This document shows, piece by piece, positions 33,280 to 42,433 of a stretch of 64,000 nt of DNA. The notes below the pieces were generated by a model. The model did not search any database. It was not told where the DNA came from and worked only from the letters and a program-made list of their open reading frames with translations. The stretch is from Acidobacteriota bacterium. GTDB taxonomy: Bacteria > Acidobacteriota > Blastocatellia > Pyrinomonadales > Pyrinomonadaceae. The stretch's first letter is position 1, and every line of letters begins with the position of its first letter. The position numbers and the translations under genes were made by a program. The stretch is taken from assembly GCA_018269075.1 (NCBI GenBank), contig JAFDVJ010000078.1, forward strand, positions 49,228-113,227. Reading direction: 5' to 3'.

Positions 33280-34941
33280 ATGAAAATCAACATTTTTTTC
33301 AAATCGATCGTCGCCCTCGGCCTGCTGGTTTCCTTCGTGCCGGCGCAGAAAGGCCAGTTTACGAACCTGTTCAACCCGGAAGAATTGAAATCGACCGTCA
33401 GATTTCTGTCCGACGACGGTTTCGAAGGCCGCGCGCCGGGCAGCCGCGGCGGCGAGCTGGCCGCCAAATACATCGCGATGCAGCTCAGGCGGCTCGGCGT
33501 CAAACCGGGCAACAACGGCTCGTATTTCCAGCCGGTTTCGCTCTTCGCGGTCAAGGCCGACCCGGCCACGAAGCTCAACATCTTTAACGGTAACAATCTG
33601 ACGAGCTTCAATTTCGCGGACGACTTCGTCGCCTTTACCGGCGCGCAGACCGAATATGTCAACATCAACGCCGAGATGGTCTTCGTCGGCTACGGGATCG
33701 ACGCGCCCGAGCAGAAATGGAACGACTACAAGGGCGACAGGGACGATTATCGCGGCAAGGTGCTGGTGATGATGGTCAACGACCCGCCGGCGACCGAAAA
33801 GGAGCCGAATCTGTTCGGCGGCAAAGCGCTGACTTATTACGGGCGCTGGACTTACAAGTTCGAGCAGGCGGCGCGGATGGGCGCGGCCGGCGTGATCCTG
33901 ATCCACACGACCGAATCGGCCGGCTACGGCTGGAACGTCGTCCGCACGTCGAACGGCAGCTGGCGCTACGACGTCGCGCGGACGCCCGACGACCGGACGC
34001 CGTTTCTCCAGATGCGCTCGTGGATGACCGAGCAGACCGCCCGGAAAATCTTCGAGCAGTCCGGAAAAAATCTCGACGAGCTTCGCGAAAAGGCGAAATC
34101 GCGCGATTTCAAACCGGTCAAGCTCGGACTGCGGGCCTCGGTCGAATTGAAAAGTCAGGTCAAGCGCGTCGATTCGAACAACGTCGTCGGTCTGATCGAC
34201 GGCGCCGACGCGGCGCTCAAAAACGAGTACGTCGTCTATTCGGCGCACTGGGACCATCTCGGCGTCGGCGAACCGAACGCCAGGGGCGACAACATTTACA
34301 ACGGCGCGCTCGACAACGCGACCGGCGTCGCCGCGCTGCTCGGGATCGCTGAGGCGATCACCAAACTGCCCGCCAAGCAGAAGCCGAAGCGCTCGTCGGT
34401 GCTGTTGTTCACGACGGCCGAGGAACAGGGCCTGCTCGGCGCCGATTGGTACGCCAAACACCCGATTTTCCCGGTCGATAAAACGGCGGCCGACGTCAAT
34501 CTCGATTCGGTCAATATTCTTGGTCTGGTCGGCAGCTTCAGCGCGCTCGGCGTCGAGCGTTCGAGCCTCCGCGAGATCGTCGAAAAGGTCGCCAAAGAGC
34601 GCGGGATGAAGCTCGTCCCGGACGGTAAGCCCGAGCAGGGGTTATTTTTCCGGTCGGATCATTTTCCGTTCGCCAAAGTGGGCATTCCGTCGCTCAATAT
34701 GGAGGCCGGCGACGATTTCGTCGGCAAGCCCGAAGGCTGGGGCCGCAAGCAGTTTGAGGCCTACAACGCCGCGAATTATCATCAGCCGTCGGACGAATTC
34801 AGCGAGAGCTGGGATTTTTCGGGGCTCGTCCAGCTGGCCGAAATCTCGCTCGCGATCGGGGTCGAGGCGTCGAACGCGAAAAAGCTCCAGCGCTTTAACA
34901 AGGACGACGAATTTTTCAAGGCGCAGCCCGACCGCAAATAG
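33280..34941 (+). CDS. Secreted M28 family zinc peptidase with PA domain
   Basis: 553 residues. Start 33280 gives a compact signal peptide (MKINIFFKSIVALGLLVSFVPAQ); the in-frame ATG at 33259 is an alternative. A protease-associated insert (about 120-270) precedes the metal-binding core: His in YSAHWDHLG, Asp in LDNATGVAAL, Glu-Glu in TTAEEQGLLGADW, Asp in NLDSVNIL and His in FRSDHFPFAKVGIP. M28 enzymes are two-zinc aminopeptidases or carboxypeptidases acting on peptides. It is likely periplasmic or extracellular and supports peptide use. Confidence 0.93.
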   Translation: MKINIFFKSIVALGLLVSFVPAQKGQFTNLFNPEELKSTVRFLSDDGFEGRAPGSRGGELAAKYIAMQLRRLGVKPGNNGSYFQPVSLFAVKADPATKLNIFNGNNLTSFNFADDFVAFTGAQTEYVNINAEMVFVGYGIDAPEQKWNDYKGDRDDYRGKVLVMMVNDPPATEKEPNLFGGKALTYYGRWTYKFEQAARMGAAGVILIHTTESAGYGWNVVRTSNGSWRYDVARTPDDRTPFLQMRSWMTEQTARKIFEQSGKNLDELREKAKSRDFKPVKLGLRASVELKSQVKRVDSNNVVGLIDGADAALKNEYVVYSAHWDHLGVGEPNARGDNIYNGALDNATGVAALLGIAEAITKLPAKQKPKRSSVLLFTTAEEQGLLGADWYAKHPIFPVDKTAADVNLDSVNILGLVGSFSALGVERSSLREIVEKVAKERGMKLVPDGKPEQGLFFRSDHFPFAKVGIPSLNMEAGDDFVGKPEGWGRKQFEAYNAANYHQPSDEFSESWDFSGLVQLAEISLAIGVEASNAKKLQRFNKDDEFFKAQPDRK

Positions 34942-34958
34942 CCGGCCGGAAAAAACTG

Positions 34959-35118
34959 AAATCGTAAATCGCGAAGGGTGAAATTTACTATTTGCGATTT
35001 ACGATTTACTATTTTCTATTTACGGTTCGATCTTTGATTTTGTGAACTTTGATCTTAGATCTTCGGCTTTTGTGAATTTACCGGAGACCAAAGTTCAAGG
35101 ACCGAAGATCACAGATCG
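34959..35118. repeat. Degenerate heptamer arrays forming two hairpins in the metG leader
   Basis: AAATCGTAAATCGC (34959-34972) is perfectly complementary to 34994-35007. From 34991 the sequence keeps a 7-bp period (TTTGCGA, TTTACGA, TTTACTA, TTTTCTA, TTTACGG, TTCGATC, TTTGATT). A second imperfect inverted pair (35028-35055 with 35086-35118, built on GATCTTTG/AAGATCA words) ends 10 nt before the metG start. Confidence 0.8.
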
Positions 35119-35128
35119 AAAAAAATAT

Positions 35129-37195
35129 ATGAGAATTTTTTACGTCACCACGCCGATTTATTACGCGAACAGCCTGCCGCACCTCGGCCATCTCTACACG
35201 ACGGTCGTCGCCGACGCGATCGCCCGCCACAAACGGCAGCGCGGTTTCGACGCTTATTTTCTGACCGGCACCGACGAGCACGGCATCAACATCCAGCGGG
35301 CCGCCGAAAAGGAAGGCCGGACGCCGCAGGAGCAGGTCGATTTCATCGCCGGCGAATTGAAGCGGATGTTTCACGATTTCCGGCTCGACACCGAAAACGG
35401 CGGCTACGACATCTTTATGCGGACGACCGAGCCCTTTCATTACGAGGGCGTCAGCCGGCTGTGGCGCGAAATCGCGAAAAACACGACGCCGAAGGGGAAT
35501 TCGACGATTTACAAGGGATTTTACGAAGGTTGGTTCTGTGCGCCGTGCGCGGCGTTCAAGCTCGAGGACGAATACTACACGGTCGAGGGCTCGGACATCC
35601 CGCTCTGCCGCGAACACGAGCGGCCGCTCGACCGGATCGCCGAGGAAAGCTATTTTTTCCGGCTGTCGGATTACGCCGAAGAGCTCGTCCGGGTGATCGA
35701 GGAAAATCCCGAAAGAATCCGGCCGGAAGCGCGCCGCAACGAGGTTCTCGCTTTTATCCGGCAGGGACTGCAGGACTTGTCGATCTCGCGCGAAAAGAAA
35801 AACGTCAGCTGGGGCGTCCCGGTGCCGGACGACGACAACCACGTGATGTACGTCTGGCTCGACGCGCTTTCGAACTACATCACGGCCGTCGGCTACGGCA
35901 ACACGGAAAAAACGGGTTTTGACAAATACTGGCCCGAAGTCCGCCATCTGGTCGGCAAGGACATCCTCCGGTTTCACACCGTTTACTGGTGGTCGTTTCT
36001 GATGGCCGCCGGCCTGCCGCTGCCGCGGCTCGTTTACGCCCACGGAATGTGGCTCGACGCGTTCGGCAAGAAGATGAGCAAGACGATCGGCAACGCGATC
36101 AGCATCGACGTGCTCGACCGGCATTTTCAGCTCGACGCGGTCCGCTATTTCCTGCTCCGCGATATGGTGTTCGGGCAGGACGGCAAATTCGGCTACGAGA
36201 ATCTGATCGAGCGGGCCAACGGCGATCTCGCCAAAGGTTTGGGAAATCTGGCGTCGCGGACGATCTCGATGATCGAAAAATACCGCGACGGCGTGATCCC
36301 GTCCGGCAAGATCAGCGAGCCTTTTTACCTTTTCGCCAAACGGGCGAGCCTCAACCCGGACGAGCAGGAAATCGTTTCGGCGCTGGCGCATACGCGCGAC
36401 GAGCTGATCCGGCGGTTCGACAATTTCGAATTCAGTCAGGCGCTCGAAACGGTCTGGAGCCTGATCACGCGGATCGACAAAATGATCTCCGATTCGAAGC
36501 CGTGGGAGCTCATCAAGGACGACAACCAGACCGAAACGCTCAACGCCGTGCTCTACCGTGCGGTCGAAGCGTTGCGCTGGCTGAGCGTCCTGCTGTACCC
36601 GGTGATGCCCGAGGCGGCACAGGCGATTTACGCGCAGACCGGCGCGGCCGGCGAAGTATCGAAAATCAACCCGGAAACGCTGAAATACGGCGAGCTGCCG
36701 GCCGGAACCGCGATCGGCGAACGCCGCGCGGTCTTTCCGCTCATCGATAAAGTTAAGATTATGAACGAGATAAAAGAAGAAACAGCAACCGAAAACAAAC
36801 CCGCGCCGGCGCCCGAGCCGCCGGCCGCGATAGAAGAACCGTCACCGGCCGAAGAGGAAAATTTCATCACGATCGACGATTTTCTGAAGGTCGAACTGCG
36901 CGTCGGCGAGATCAAGGTCGCCGAACGGATCCCGAAGGCCGACAAACTGCTCCGCTTCGAGATCGACCTCGGCGAGGAAAAACCGCGCCAGATACTCGCC
37001 GGCCTGGCGCAGTATTACGAGCCCGAAAATCTGATCGGCCGGAAGGTCGTCGTCGTCGCCAACCTTAAGCCGCGGATGATGCGCGGCTACGAATCCCAAG
37101 GGATGGTCTGCGCGGCGAGCCTCGAAAACAGCGACGACACGCCGGCGCTGGCCGCCTTTCTGGAAGACGTGAAGATCGGCGCGAGATTGAAATAA
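35129..37195 (+). CDS. metG: Methionyl-tRNA synthetase
   Basis: 688 residues from ATG 35129; the open extension upstream translates heptamer repeats and is not used. The class I core shows YYANSLPHLGHLYTTVVAD (HIGH equivalent HLGH), a Cys-containing insertion (FCAPCAAFKL...LCREHERP), WLDALSNYITAVGY and FGKKMSKTIGNAI (KMSKS). An anticodon-binding helical domain follows. A C-terminal EMAPII/Trbp111-like tRNA-binding domain (about 580-688, VELRVGEIKVAERIPKADKLLRFEIDLG) is attached through a Pro/Glu-rich linker. It charges initiator and elongator tRNA-Met. Confidence 0.96.
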   Translation: MRIFYVTTPIYYANSLPHLGHLYTTVVADAIARHKRQRGFDAYFLTGTDEHGINIQRAAEKEGRTPQEQVDFIAGELKRMFHDFRLDTENGGYDIFMRTTEPFHYEGVSRLWREIAKNTTPKGNSTIYKGFYEGWFCAPCAAFKLEDEYYTVEGSDIPLCREHERPLDRIAEESYFFRLSDYAEELVRVIEENPERIRPEARRNEVLAFIRQGLQDLSISREKKNVSWGVPVPDDDNHVMYVWLDALSNYITAVGYGNTEKTGFDKYWPEVRHLVGKDILRFHTVYWWSFLMAAGLPLPRLVYAHGMWLDAFGKKMSKTIGNAISIDVLDRHFQLDAVRYFLLRDMVFGQDGKFGYENLIERANGDLAKGLGNLASRTISMIEKYRDGVIPSGKISEPFYLFAKRASLNPDEQEIVSALAHTRDELIRRFDNFEFSQALETVWSLITRIDKMISDSKPWELIKDDNQTETLNAVLYRAVEALRWLSVLLYPVMPEAAQAIYAQTGAAGEVSKINPETLKYGELPAGTAIGERRAVFPLIDKVKIMNEIKEETATENKPAPAPEPPAAIEEPSPAEEENFITIDDFLKVELRVGEIKVAERIPKADKLLRFEIDLGEEKPRQILAGLAQYYEPENLIGRKVVVVANLKPRMMRGYESQGMVCAASLENSDDTPALAAFLEDVKIGARLK

Positions 37196-37699
37196 ACGCG
37201 AAGAAAGGCTGAAATAATTCCTCATTACATTCATCGGTTTCCGGATTTGGCTGGGCGGGGATTGTCCGCCGCCCAACCGGGTCATAACGGAAGAATGGAG
37301 GGAAATCTTTTCGCCGGAATCCGGTTTCAAAGCTTCATAACCGTCCTGAGCGGTGTTCGAGCTTCGACATATTGAAGCCGCCCATCAAAAGCTCGAATTT
37401 TCGGGTTGAGGTTTCACTAAGGGAAGGTTATTATTCCGTTGATTACGGCGACCATCCGCTGCCCCCGATCTCGACGAAATAGATATACAGGCGGATTACG
37501 ATTTCTGAAAAAGGACATCGTCAAAATGACGGATGCCGAAATTATCCGGGAAATAGGAGATTAATCCGGGAAAGCGAAAAGTCCGGATATTGTTCTGAAT
37601 GTCAAAAGCAAGCGAATCCGTCAGGGGAATTTTTCAAATGTTGTTCATTCATTTTCGTTAATCGAAAACGGGAAAATCCGATAAGCCTGAAATGTCATT
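37196..37699. other. Gene-free stretch, possibly gene remnant
   Basis: 504 bases without a convincing gene. A plus-strand open stretch without a start codon (about 37290-37480) translates to protein-like text ending EVSLREGYYSVDYGDHPLPPISTK, and a short in-frame piece ending MTDAEIIREIGD lies at 37526-37564. These could be decayed gene fragments. The promoter of the next gene should lie at its 3' end. Confidence 0.4.
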
Positions 37700-38326
37700 A
37701 TGCGATTAATAATATTGACTGTAATTTTGGTGTGCGGTTCTTTTTGGCACGTTACGGCGCAAAAAACACCCCCGCCACCGACGATTTATTCGGCGCCGAA
37801 TCCATCCGAGATAAAAGAATTCATCTCCGACCAGGACGGCTTTAAGGTGAGTTTTCCGGGTATTCCGAAAGCGCAGGAAAGCACCAAAAATGAAACCCGG
37901 ATCAGAAGTTACAGCGTTAACCGCGAGGGTTCGAATTCGATGGTCAGCGTGATGGAATTCAAGCCGGGTGCAGAGTTCGATACCGATCAATTTATTGCTT
38001 CATATAAAGAAGGGATCTTGAATTTGTCGACCACCCTCTATGGCCAAAATTTTCCGAACGCGAAAATCGTTCTGGAAAAAGATTTTCAATCAGGTAAAAA
38101 TAAAGGGAAAGAATTCCATTATGAATGGCTGATGATGTTTTACAAGGTCAGGCTTTTATTCGTCGATAAGAAGGTCTATGAAGTTTTGGTCAATGTCTCG
38201 AACTGGCACATTCTGAAGGATATGCGAAAGGAGAAAGTCGAGGAATTTGAAAGGGAATCGGAGAGGTTTTTAAACTCGTTTCAGGTTCTGGAAAACAAGA
38301 AGGAAATCGATAAACTAAAAAAATGA
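37700..38326 (+). CDS. Secreted hypothetical protein
   Basis: 208 residues with a signal peptide (MRLIILTVILVCGSFWHVTAQ), a Pro-rich linker (TPPPPTIYSAPNP) and a mixed alpha/beta domain. FKVSFPGIPKAQES and SMVSVMEFKPGAEFDTDQFIASYKEGI recall small PsbP/lipoprotein-like extracytoplasmic domains, but I do not assign a family. Codon use is visibly more AT-rich than its neighbours. It overlaps tatD by 4 nt (ATGA). Confidence 0.8.
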   Translation: MRLIILTVILVCGSFWHVTAQKTPPPPTIYSAPNPSEIKEFISDQDGFKVSFPGIPKAQESTKNETRIRSYSVNREGSNSMVSVMEFKPGAEFDTDQFIASYKEGILNLSTTLYGQNFPNAKIVLEKDFQSGKNKGKEFHYEWLMMFYKVRLLFVDKKVYEVLVNVSNWHILKDMRKEKVEEFERESERFLNSFQVLENKKEIDKLKK

Positions 38327-39117
38327 ACTTTATCGATTCACATTGTCACATCGACGGCGAGGCGTTCGACGCCGATCGCGATCAGGTCGTCGAACGCGCG
38401 AAAGCGGCCGGCGTCCGCGCGATGCTCGTCGTCGGGACGGGCGACCCGCACACGGGCGAGATCGCGAAAGCGGTCGGGACGGCCGAACGCTATCCGAACG
38501 TCTTCGCGGCGGTCGGCGTTCACCCGCACGACGCCAAACTCTATGACGAAGCCGCCGAAAGCATTTTGATCGAACTCGTCGAATCGAGCCCTAAAGTGAT
38601 CGCGTGGGGCGAGATCGGACTCGATTTTTATTACGATCACAGTCCGCGCGACGTCCAGATCGAGGTTTTCAAACGGCAGATCCGGAAGGCCCGCGAGCTC
38701 GATCTGCCGATCATCGTTCACAGCCGCGACGCCGACCGGGAAACCGTCGAAATTCTGACCGAAGAATGTTCCGCGCCGGGTTTTCGGGGCATTATGCATT
38801 GTTTCGGCGGGACGGCGGCGATGGCCGAGGACCTGATGAGGATCGGATTTCTGATCAGCTTCGCCGGCAACGTGACTTTCAAAAAAGCCGAAAATCTGCG
38901 CGAAGCGGCGCGGGTCGTGCCGCTCGACCGGCTGCTGATCGAGACCGACTGTCCGTTTCTGACGCCCGTCCCGTTTCGCGGAAAACGCAACGAGCCGGTC
39001 TACGTCGTCGAAACGGCCAGATTTCTGGCGGATTTCTACGGCGTCGGGCTGGCCGAACTGGCCGCCCGGACGACCCGCAATTTCGTCGATTTTTTCGGCG
39101 TTGAACTCGAAAATTAA
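38323..39117 (+). CDS. tatD: TatD family metal-dependent hydrolase (DNase)
   Basis: 264 residues. Metal ligands are visible in DSHCHID, GEIGLDFYYDHS, VHSRDA, MHCFGGT and ETDCPFLTPVPFRGKRNEP, the full TatD signature set of the amidohydrolase-like barrel. TatD proteins are 3'-5' exonucleases or D-aminoacyl-tRNA-type hydrolases involved in DNA repair or quality control. It starts within the stop of the upstream secreted-protein gene, and yajQ follows 5 nt after its stop. Confidence 0.95.
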   Translation: MNFIDSHCHIDGEAFDADRDQVVERAKAAGVRAMLVVGTGDPHTGEIAKAVGTAERYPNVFAAVGVHPHDAKLYDEAAESILIELVESSPKVIAWGEIGLDFYYDHSPRDVQIEVFKRQIRKARELDLPIIVHSRDADRETVEILTEECSAPGFRGIMHCFGGTAAMAEDLMRIGFLISFAGNVTFKKAENLREAARVVPLDRLLIETDCPFLTPVPFRGKRNEPVYVVETARFLADFYGVGLAELAARTTRNFVDFFGVELEN

Positions 39118-39122
39118 CAATT

Positions 39123-39620
39123 ATGGCAAAAGAAAACTCGTTCGATATCGTATCGAAAACCGATTACGCGGAAGTGACCAACGCGCTCAACCAGACGGCC
39201 AAGGAAGTTTCCCAGCGGTTCGACTTCAAGGGCAGCAAGGCCTCGGCCGAGCTCGTCGGCAAGGACCTCGTGCTGGCGGCCGAGGACGAAACCCGGCTGC
39301 GGAATATGAACGATATCCTGCAGTCGAAGATGATCAAACGCGGCATCTCGCTCAAGGCCCTCGATTACCAGAAAATCGAGCCGGCGGCCGGCGGCTCAGT
39401 CCGCCAGACGGTCAAAATCCAGCAGGGAATCCCGACCGAAAAGGCCAAGGAGATCGTCAAATTCATCAAGGACGCCAAACTCAAGGTACAGGCCTCGATC
39501 CAGGGCGAATCCGTCCGCGTTTCGGGCAAGGACCGCGATACGCTGCAGGATGTGATCGCCAAACTGAAGGCGAAGGATTTCGGGATCGATATGAAATTCG
39601 ACAACTACCGCAGCAGCTGA
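39123..39620 (+). CDS. yajQ: YajQ family nucleotide-binding protein
   Basis: 165 residues (usual family length about 163), starting MAKENSFDIVSKTDYAEVTNALNQTAKEVSQRFDFKGSKA and ending FGIDMKFDNYRSS. The family has two ferredoxin-like domains; Xanthomonas and Pseudomonas members bind cyclic di-GMP and act with LysR regulators. It is probably co-transcribed with tatD. Confidence 0.95.
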   Translation: MAKENSFDIVSKTDYAEVTNALNQTAKEVSQRFDFKGSKASAELVGKDLVLAAEDETRLRNMNDILQSKMIKRGISLKALDYQKIEPAAGGSVRQTVKIQQGIPTEKAKEIVKFIKDAKLKVQASIQGESVRVSGKDRDTLQDVIAKLKAKDFGIDMKFDNYRSS

Positions 39621-39737
39621 CCGAGCGCCGCGGGCGGGAATATCGAGGACGGCGAATTCGAATTCGACCGGCGCCGAATTGAGGGGCCGCGGCCGGGGCA
39701 GCGTGAGAAAAAGGGCATTTTTTCAGAAAAAATCGGT

Positions 39738-39765
39738 TTGACAACGGGTTGGCCTGGTTTAATTA
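39738..39765 (+). promoter_or_regulatory. Sigma70-type promoter candidate
   Basis: A consensus -35 TTGACA (39738-39743) and -10-like TAATTA (39760-39765) spaced 16 bp. It lies about 80 nt upstream of the membrane-protein gene at 39853, in a 232-base gap after yajQ. Confidence 0.5.
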
Positions 39766-39852
39766 CGGATGTTCCGAGCCGGAAGGTCTTCGCAAACGGT
39801 TGAAAGCATTCCGGACGGATTGGCCCCGAATTATCATTTTGGAGAAAAACCT

Positions 39853-41274
39853 ATGAATAATATTCTCGCCTTCAAAAAACTGCCGGCCGACGTCCGGCAG
39901 CGCCTGATCGAGCTGCAGGTTCCGGCCGCCGACAACTTCGTGTTCGTCCCGCCGCTTTCCAAAATGTACTGGCTGGCGATCGGGGCGATGATCGGCTGGT
40001 GCGCCTATCTTTTCGTTTCGACGCAGAATTACCTGTGGGAAGGCTGGATGTACTGGCTCTTTTTCGCCGGTTCGCTGATTTTCGTGAGTCTCGGCCTGTA
40101 TGCGATCTTCCGCCTGATCAGGGCGCGGACCACGAGCCTCCGGGACGGCTGCGTTTTCACGACCGACGAATGCATCCGGACGAACGGCGGCCGCGTCGAA
40201 TTCTGGAACCTCCGCGAGCTCGAAGGCTTTCAGTTTCGCGAGGACATCCGGACGATCGAGATCTGGATCGGCGACAAGGTCAAAAAGATCAGGGCCGACA
40301 ACATCGCCGACGCCGAACGGCTCGGAGCGAATTTCACGGAAATCCGGAAAAACGCGGGCGAGGGGTTTCTGCCGCCTTACGCGAAGCCCGAAAACGCTTA
40401 TCAGTCTTCGGCCGACTGGCTGCTGTGGGGCGGTCTGGTCGTCGTTTTCATCGCCGCGGCCTTCGGCGCGACCTCGGCCGCGCAGCTTCTGAACCGCCGC
40501 TTTGACGACGAGCAAACCTGGAAGCGGACGCAGGAAGCGACCTCGGTCGGCGATTTCGAGGAGTATAAAAAACGGCACCCGCAGGGCATCTACGCCGCCG
40601 AAGCCGATCGCCGGATGGCCGAAATCTTCGGCAAATTAAAGGAGAATTACGCCGCCAAAATCAAGAAAACGGCCGACGAAACGGCCGTCAAGGGGCTCTC
40701 GGAATTTCTCGACGCGCTCGGCAAACTGCCCGACCGCACGGTTTACGTCAAAGTCAGCGAAAAACGCGAGCTCGACGACGAGGTCATCAGAAAAATGAAG
40801 CTCGCGACCGGGTATTCGATCAGCGGTTACGATTACTCGATGCCGGGAAACAACGAAGATTACCGCAAGGACAAACTGACCAAGGATCTGGGCCTCGTCT
40901 TTCTGCCGGCGACGCGGAGCGCTTCGGTCAATTTCGAGCTGACCGACAACCCGCCGCCGGACCGCGCCGTTCTGAACGTCGCCTACGTCGCCAAATCGGT
41001 CGAAAATTTTTATCGGTACGACTGGTATTCGAACCGCTCGATCACGACCTTTTACTATCCGGCGCTCCAGTTCGATTTCGATCTGACGCTGAACGGGGCC
41101 GACGGCCGGGAGCTTTATCGAACCAAATACGGTAAATTGCTGCAAAGTCCCGGCAGCACCGGCCTGATCGACGCGCGGGACGTCGCCAACTACAGCTTCG
41201 ACAAACTGTATTTCGCGAGCGTTTCCGACGATTTTTGCAAATATTTGGGCCGCCAGTTCGGATTTCTCGAGTAA
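39853..41274 (+). CDS. Multi-domain membrane protein, unknown function
   Basis: 473 residues from ATG 39853, which has GGAG 8 nt upstream. Two adjacent membrane helices lie near 38-55 and 64-85 (YWLFFAGSLIFVSLGLYAIF). A cytoplasmic PH-like beta segment (FTTDECIRTNGGRVEFWNLRELEGFQ) follows, then a third helix near 195-215 (WLLWGGLVVVFIAAAFGATSAA) and a large C-terminal domain with a helical stretch (YKKRHPQGIYAAEADRRMAEIF) and beta-rich end. I do not recognise the family. No operon partner is obvious. Confidence 0.8.
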   Translation: MNNILAFKKLPADVRQRLIELQVPAADNFVFVPPLSKMYWLAIGAMIGWCAYLFVSTQNYLWEGWMYWLFFAGSLIFVSLGLYAIFRLIRARTTSLRDGCVFTTDECIRTNGGRVEFWNLRELEGFQFREDIRTIEIWIGDKVKKIRADNIADAERLGANFTEIRKNAGEGFLPPYAKPENAYQSSADWLLWGGLVVVFIAAAFGATSAAQLLNRRFDDEQTWKRTQEATSVGDFEEYKKRHPQGIYAAEADRRMAEIFGKLKENYAAKIKKTADETAVKGLSEFLDALGKLPDRTVYVKVSEKRELDDEVIRKMKLATGYSISGYDYSMPGNNEDYRKDKLTKDLGLVFLPATRSASVNFELTDNPPPDRAVLNVAYVAKSVENFYRYDWYSNRSITTFYYPALQFDFDLTLNGADGRELYRTKYGKLLQSPGSTGLIDARDVANYSFDKLYFASVSDDFCKYLGRQFGFLE

Positions 41275-41303
41275 ACGATTTAACTAAATCCTCGTCGAAC
41301 ACA

Positions 41304-41309
41304 TATAAT
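41304..41309 (+). promoter_or_regulatory. Consensus -10 element
   Basis: An exact TATAAT lies 25 nt upstream of the polyprenyl synthase start. The -35 region (TTAACT at 41280) is weak. Confidence 0.4.
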
Positions 41310-41333
41310 ATTTATCGAACTCAGGTCACGGCA

Positions 41334-42353
41334 ATGCAGACATTTTCACCGATCACCGAACAACTCAATCCGCAGATCGCGGCGAAGAAGATTTTCAGCC
41401 TCATCAAAAAAGAAATGACGCTCGTCGAGGCCGAATTTCAGCGGCAGGCGAGCTCGAACATCCAGGTCATCAATTATCTCGGCGATTACCTGCGCGCTTC
41501 GGGCGGAAAACGCGTCCGGCCGGCGCTGCTTCTGCTGTCGAATTACGCCTGCGGCGGCGAAGCCTCGAAAAAGAACGTCATCCGGCTGGCGACGGTGATG
41601 GAGATGCTGCACACGGCGACGCTCGTCCACGACGACATCATCGACAACGCCGATACGCGGCGCAACCGAACGTCGGTCAACGCCCGTTTCGGCAATCAGT
41701 CGGCCGTGCTGATGGGCGACTGGCTGTATATGTCGGCGTTCGAGACCTCGCTCAAGGAAAGACGGCTCGAGATCCTCGACATCCTGACGCGGCTGACGCG
41801 CAAGATGACCGAGGGCGAATTGATCCAGCTGACGATGCTCGGCCGCTCGGACATCTCGGAAACCGAATATTTCGACATTCTCCAGCGGAAGACGGCCTTT
41901 CTTTTTTCGGCCTGCTGCGAGATCGGCGCAATCCTCGGCGGCGCTTCGATGGAAGGGCAGATCGCGCTCCGCGAGTACGGGATGAACCTCGGGATCGCCT
42001 TTCAGCTCGCCGACGACGTGCTTGATTTCATCGCCGACGAGGACATTCTCGGCAAGGCGGCCGGGGCCGATCTGCTCGAGGGCAAACTGACGCTCCCGCT
42101 GATCCTGCTGGTCAAAGGCGAACCGGCCCTGAAAAAGGAGATCGAGCGGGTGATCCACGACGGCGACTACTCAAACGTTTCCCGCGAACTGCTTCTGGAA
42201 CGGCTCGAAAATGCCGGCACGATCGACGAAACCCGCCGCCGGGCTTACTCTTACGCGGAAAAGGCCAGAAAAAATCTTGATGTTTTGGCGAAAACAGAGT
42301 ATCGTTTAGCCTTGGAAGAAATTCCCGCGTATATGATTGAAAGAAACAAGTAG
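41334..42353 (+). CDS. Polyprenyl (long-chain isoprenyl) diphosphate synthase
   Basis: 339 residues from ATG 41334. The first Asp-rich motif is LVHDDIIDNADTRR, the second is LADDVLDFIADED; GGKRVRPAL and LMGDWLYMSAF are also present. The residues before the first motif suggest a long-chain product, as in octaprenyl or heptaprenyl synthases making the menaquinone or ubiquinone side chain. It condenses isopentenyl diphosphate onto allylic diphosphates in the cytoplasm. Confidence 0.93.
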   Translation: MQTFSPITEQLNPQIAAKKIFSLIKKEMTLVEAEFQRQASSNIQVINYLGDYLRASGGKRVRPALLLLSNYACGGEASKKNVIRLATVMEMLHTATLVHDDIIDNADTRRNRTSVNARFGNQSAVLMGDWLYMSAFETSLKERRLEILDILTRLTRKMTEGELIQLTMLGRSDISETEYFDILQRKTAFLFSACCEIGAILGGASMEGQIALREYGMNLGIAFQLADDVLDFIADEDILGKAAGADLLEGKLTLPLILLVKGEPALKKEIERVIHDGDYSNVSRELLLERLENAGTIDETRRRAYSYAEKARKNLDVLAKTEYRLALEEIPAYMIERNK

Positions 42354-42433
42354 GTCGGCCGGCCGCCCGGAACTTTTTCTTTCGTCTTTTTCCGGTAAAC
42401 AGCCCGGCGATTCAAACCAAAAGATAAAAGAAT

